Shown: positions 63,001 through 64,000 of the stretch, in pieces
Layout: the number at the start of each line of letters is the position of its first letter
Numbering within the stretch: the stretch's first letter is position 1
Assembly (NCBI GenBank): GCA_918797485.1
Contig: CAKKNE010000003.1
Coordinates: 2,232,001 to 2,296,000, forward strand
DNA length: 64,000 nt
Origin: Pelagomonas calceolata
Lineage: Eukaryota; Sar; Pelagophyceae; Pelagomonadales; Pelagomonadaceae
Direction: 5' to 3'
Made by a program: the position numbers and the translations under genes
The notes under the pieces: generated by a model
The model's database searches: none
What the model was told of the DNA's origin: nothing
The model's input: only the letters and a program-made list of their open reading frames with translations

Positions 63001-63793
63001 TTAGTGCAGCCTTGATTTGTGCTTCGTCGCGGCTCGTCACGACAAGTTTAATCCACGGCGGCAGCGTCTTGAGCTCGGTCGCGAGCAGCGATAACACTGG
63101 TTGCAGCGCGTCCCGCGGCAGCTCGTCGAGCGCGTCTATGATTAATACGAGGGCGTCGTCCGCGCCGCGGGGCGCCTCGACCTCTCGCAGCGGCTTGGCT
63201 ACTAAAGCCTCGAAGAGCTCGTCGACCTTGTCGGTCTCGACGCCCGTGCTCTCTTTCAGCGCGTCCTCGAAACCCTCCACCGTCGCGCAAAGCATGCCCG
63301 CCAGCGACCGCAGGAGCACCGCTGGAGCGGACCGCGCCGGCTCGGTGTGCTTGCAAAAGTGCCACGCCGCGACGTTCTCTTTGTCGAGCAGCCGTGCCAG
63401 CAACTCGGCCGCAGCGACGCTCTTGCCCGTGCCGCCGCCACCCACAAGCCAGAAGAGCTTCGCAGCTTCCGGCTCCGTGCGCCAGCGCATGACCGCCTCG
63501 AAGACCCATTCGCGCGTGCCGGGAAGGTGCTGCCCGCGCTTCTCGTTTACGATTGCCGAAAAGTCCAGCGTCTCCGCAACGCCGGAGCGGTTGGTGCCGT
63601 GGAGCTTTTCGTAGAGCGCCTCGGAGATCGCGGCCCTGGCCTCGGCGTCCTTCCAGCATTGTATTGCCTCGTCCCTGGAAATCTTGGCTTCCGCGAACTT
63701 CTGATCCCACGCGGGCTGCCACTTGGCGCCGGCCAGTTCCTTCGCCTCGGCAAGCGAGACCTCTGCCGGCAGAGATGATACGCCGCCGCCCAT
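57089..63793 (-). CDS. NACHT ATPase with RelA/SpoT-like insert, WD repeats, ankyrin array and Tudor-like modules
   Basis: 2234 residues, one exon. Domains in order: N-terminal helical region; NACHT ATPase with Walker A 'GGGGTGKS' (117-124) and Walker B 'LVLIIDALDELP' (215-226); a RelA/SpoT-like nucleotidyltransferase-type segment (about 360-512: 'FRDLARATVLFESAADLL', 'SPTPLGYRDMNLNV', 'LAEVQLNLKS', 'HEQYEVIR'); the ATPase's helical continuation; 14 WD-like repeats of ~45 residues (about 880-1500; 'DPATGAPRLACGS', 'VRVFDPVAGGEALLV'), enough for two seven-blade propellers; about 20 ankyrin repeats; and two Tudor-like modules ('KYYPGKISRDCGEGKYDIAYDDG') set between late ankyrin units. This is STAND-NTPase architecture: a ligand-sensing switch, in other groups immune or cell-death related. 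The stop at 57089-57091 lies in a possible GT-AG intron (about 57034-57091) holding an introner core, so a slightly different tail is possible. Confidence 0.85.
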   Translation of the reverse strand: MGGGVSSLPAEVSLAEAKELAGAKWQPAWDQKFAEAKISRDEAIQCWKDAEARAAISEALYEKLHGTNRSGVAETLDFSAIVNEKRGQHLPGTREWVFEAVMRWRTEPEAAKLFWLVGGGGTGKSVAAAELLARLLDKENVAAWHFCKHTEPARSAPAVLLRSLAGMLCATVEGFEDALKESTGVETDKVDELFEALVAKPLREVEAPRGADDALVLIIDALDELPRDALQPVLSLLATELKTLPPWIKLVVTSRDEAQIKAALKGYTPSELRVDEARNRQDVRAYLTVLAKEHVELEVTMESLRHEVEAKFPGLKNLDTFADLEDPLRRSKGAYDEAVRGVAGIHELEKYKERRLDLVQDETDFEKLYADASLAQTVLVEALKTLPGNVSDPGVKGRGSAERKLADKYTDRNGVPHPEKFRDLARATVLFESAADLLKVLTELDGGGLGLEIAQLKNKFASPTPLGYRDMNLNVSVRLDDGRKHLAEVQLNLKSVADAKHIAHEQYEVIRLALPKMCEGTSVGAGALEAFIAERLNSSALDAAVTSLERKAGGLMLYARLIADQLEATSGKIDFASVGALPAGLDEIYAENFRRVFVDDASWGDALPLVELICAAAEPLTIDAASGALGWDRARCKKVCDGVSLLFPLREGEVIGVLHKTVTDWLTGEAPFNKRSAKDAFFVARDAAHRRLARACARAIRAEALDTESHSSDAAADEALASFVEGEGGVASDAYALRWCLFHMKRSCSEGEAFAVACSLSYVRKRSDCDIVSFVADLNVLQGQDTLLLSDSLVLSRNLLSRGLPLVEQLWQRLVPRADAESSLAAQRLAEDLRRVASKLPLSAVRPMGLTAAGGAERCLIETQAECLATFVDPATGEPRVACAYEYDKKVFVYDPVAGGAALVVIDMRASALAVFKDPVTGEPRLACGSYKRLFIVDPVAGGEALLVIDTSAWSLAVFTDPATGAPRLVTSSGKIFDPIAGGEALLVLEVDSAKLAVFADTATGAPRLACASGEKVHVFDPVAGGEALLVLDIGSEVETLAVFKEPAASTPRLACGSNDGNVRVFDAVSGGDALLVLEVGSEVKALVAFEDLKTGALRLASGSKDKKVRVFDPVAGGEALVVLEGHTRDVEALTAFVDPATGEPRLVSGSRDVRVWNPAAGGAAIEAEPEGHSDPVMALVTFVDPATGALRVATGSYDKTIRVWDAETGDVLLVIDVGDYVTALAFFADPATGAPRLACSCDEEVRIYDPVAGGETLLVIDVGSEVLALAFFADPATGAPRLACCCWRDEKVRILDPVAGGEALLVIDAGSKVCALAVFADPATGVLRIACGCSNGKVRIFELVAGGEALVVLEGHAASVGALTVFEDPATGGLRLASGSDDRFVRVWDLAAGGAALFVLDVGSGGANALTAFTDPATGETRLASGSGKTLRVWDATKGGAAVRVIPFDDEVKTLAVRSDTSGLFVAFGKRWGELRIESATTPLTAACYKGEVDTINALLQQGANVDQEDGDGYTPLFVVSLKGHANAALLLLDAGAAVDKRRAGDWSPFGIACALGHLNLATLLVERGAAVDLCLDGTAPLLFAYRNQNLDVMRLCLERGADVNLADKEGTTVLYDACYNGHAGTARLLLEKGAEVNRATEHGQTPLHIACRKGHVEAARLLLDRDAEVDRADNRGRTPLFIACENGHVDAARMLLDKGAEVDRADKRGRRPLDIAKREDHDAVVALLEDHLYPRHATAKAGEVDAMTRILDGGAEVDQAKGDGKTFLFVACEHGHVDLVRLLLDKGAEVDRADEDGRTPLFIACQNGHVDVVRLLLDKGAEVDRAEKKGATPLHIACYKGHVDAARLLLDKGAEVDWAEKHGATPLYIACRKGRVDAARLLLDNGAEVDRAKEDGETPLEVAQRKGHAAVVALLEEHIDAKFPLHAAARTGDVKTMTQLIDGGAEVDAKKDGATPLHIACEKGHVDVARLLLERGAALKVDSSALCEGDAVEVRYRGREKYYPGKISRDCGEGKYDIAYDDGEWEKNVEARLIRKLPLSPLAIAKENGHAAVVALLAEHLYPLHATAKAGDVDAMTRILDGGAEVDQAKGDGKTFLFVACEHGHVDLVRLLLDKGAEVDRATENGATPLFIACEHGHVDAARLLLERGAVVDSSALCEGDAVEARYQGRKYYPGKISRDCGEGKYDIAYDDGDGETGVDARLIRKLPLSPLAIAKENGHAAVFALLAEHQK
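57150..57860 (-). repeat. Tandem duplicated Tudor/ankyrin block
   Basis: About 57130-57330 and 57630-57860 are near-identical in DNA, each coding one Tudor-like module plus 'LPLSPLAIAKENGHAAV' ankyrin unit. A second recent duplication links 57424-57606 and 58409-58590, including unusual AT-rich codons. Confidence 0.8.
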
Positions 63794-64000
63794 TTTGGTG
63801 CTGCCTGTAAGGGCTGCCTCAATTCAGCTGGAGGCTGCCTATCCTTCACTCACTGGAGCGGAGACTTGCGCCGGGCCCGCACTGCTGTTTACCCTCCACA
63901 CTTGGCGTTGGGATCGAGTTGGGTTTGGTTAACTTTGGTTGGTCGGGTTCCAGCCGCGACCGCGCGCCCAGCCCTAAGCAAGGGGCTAGCGGTAACCGAA

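Noticed and set aside
57393-63620. Many long open frames on the plus strand opposite the STAND gene
   Set aside because: They mirror the repeats of the minus-strand protein and are Ser/Arg/Pro-rich, as expected from antisense of GC-rich repeats.

Overview
The window is nuclear DNA of a eukaryotic microalga, very GC-rich, gene-dense and short on introns. Plastid-type leaders with a cleavage-site Phe (X, Z and AA genes), a geranylgeranyl diphosphate synthase, a fibrillin and a thylakoid-type signal peptidase point to a photosynthetic stramenopile. Families of short introns with transposon-like ends match the introners described in the pelagophyte Aureococcus anophagefferens, so a pelagophyte of that kind is my best guess. 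This is inferred from content, not from a database match.

Layout, left to right. Positions 1-12249 (minus) hold one giant gene with about 21 tandem C2 domains and a coiled-coil tail that leaves the window; it carries 14 short introns. Then: a fascin-like protein (12831-14087), an EF-hand protein, an aldo/keto reductase, a CobW/G3E zinc-chaperone GTPase (16615-19023), cytosolic GAPDH, GGPP synthase, a ZZ-finger protein, and a phytochelatin-synthase-like peptidase that appears to be spliced onto a GATA/C2H2/PHD/CW chromatin-reader protein (23790-28477). From 28.6 to 36.2 kb lie an unrecognised gene, an unresolved 1.5 kb tract, a Lys-rich protein, a ubiquitin-like/2OG-oxygenase fusion, a SET protein and two small overlapping genes. 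From 36.4 to 56.7 kb: U5 snRNP GTPase EFTUD2/Snu114, a basic unknown, mitochondrial-type ferredoxin, fibrillin, pyrimidine 5'-nucleotidase, a P60-like/Kelch fusion, a ChaN-like protein, a small plastid membrane protein, a MATH-like/signal-peptidase fusion, a plastid ankyrin protein, a lumen-targeted protein, an unknown basic protein, a MYND protein, a J-protein and a Cys-rich repeat surface protein. The right end (57089-63793, minus) is a 2234-residue STAND-type protein: NACHT ATPase with an inserted RelA/SpoT-like domain, 14 WD-like repeats, and a long ankyrin array interrupted by Tudor-like modules.

The strongest unexplained structure is the intron set. Many introns have inverted ends (CTGTGTGGAAATCAA ... 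TTGATTTCCACACAG), are flanked by 8-bp target duplications, and begin exactly at the first base of the left duplication, so splicing restores the pre-insertion exon. The 3' AG comes from the element; the 5' GT or GC comes from the host target. A shared core, GCGTCGATGGCGT, appears in either orientation. Exon phases stay consistent under this model in every gene where I could test it. No transposase is in the window, so these look non-autonomous.

Genes are mostly independent housekeeping units on alternating strands; I see no operon-like pathway cluster. Intergenic spacers are 50-800 bp.
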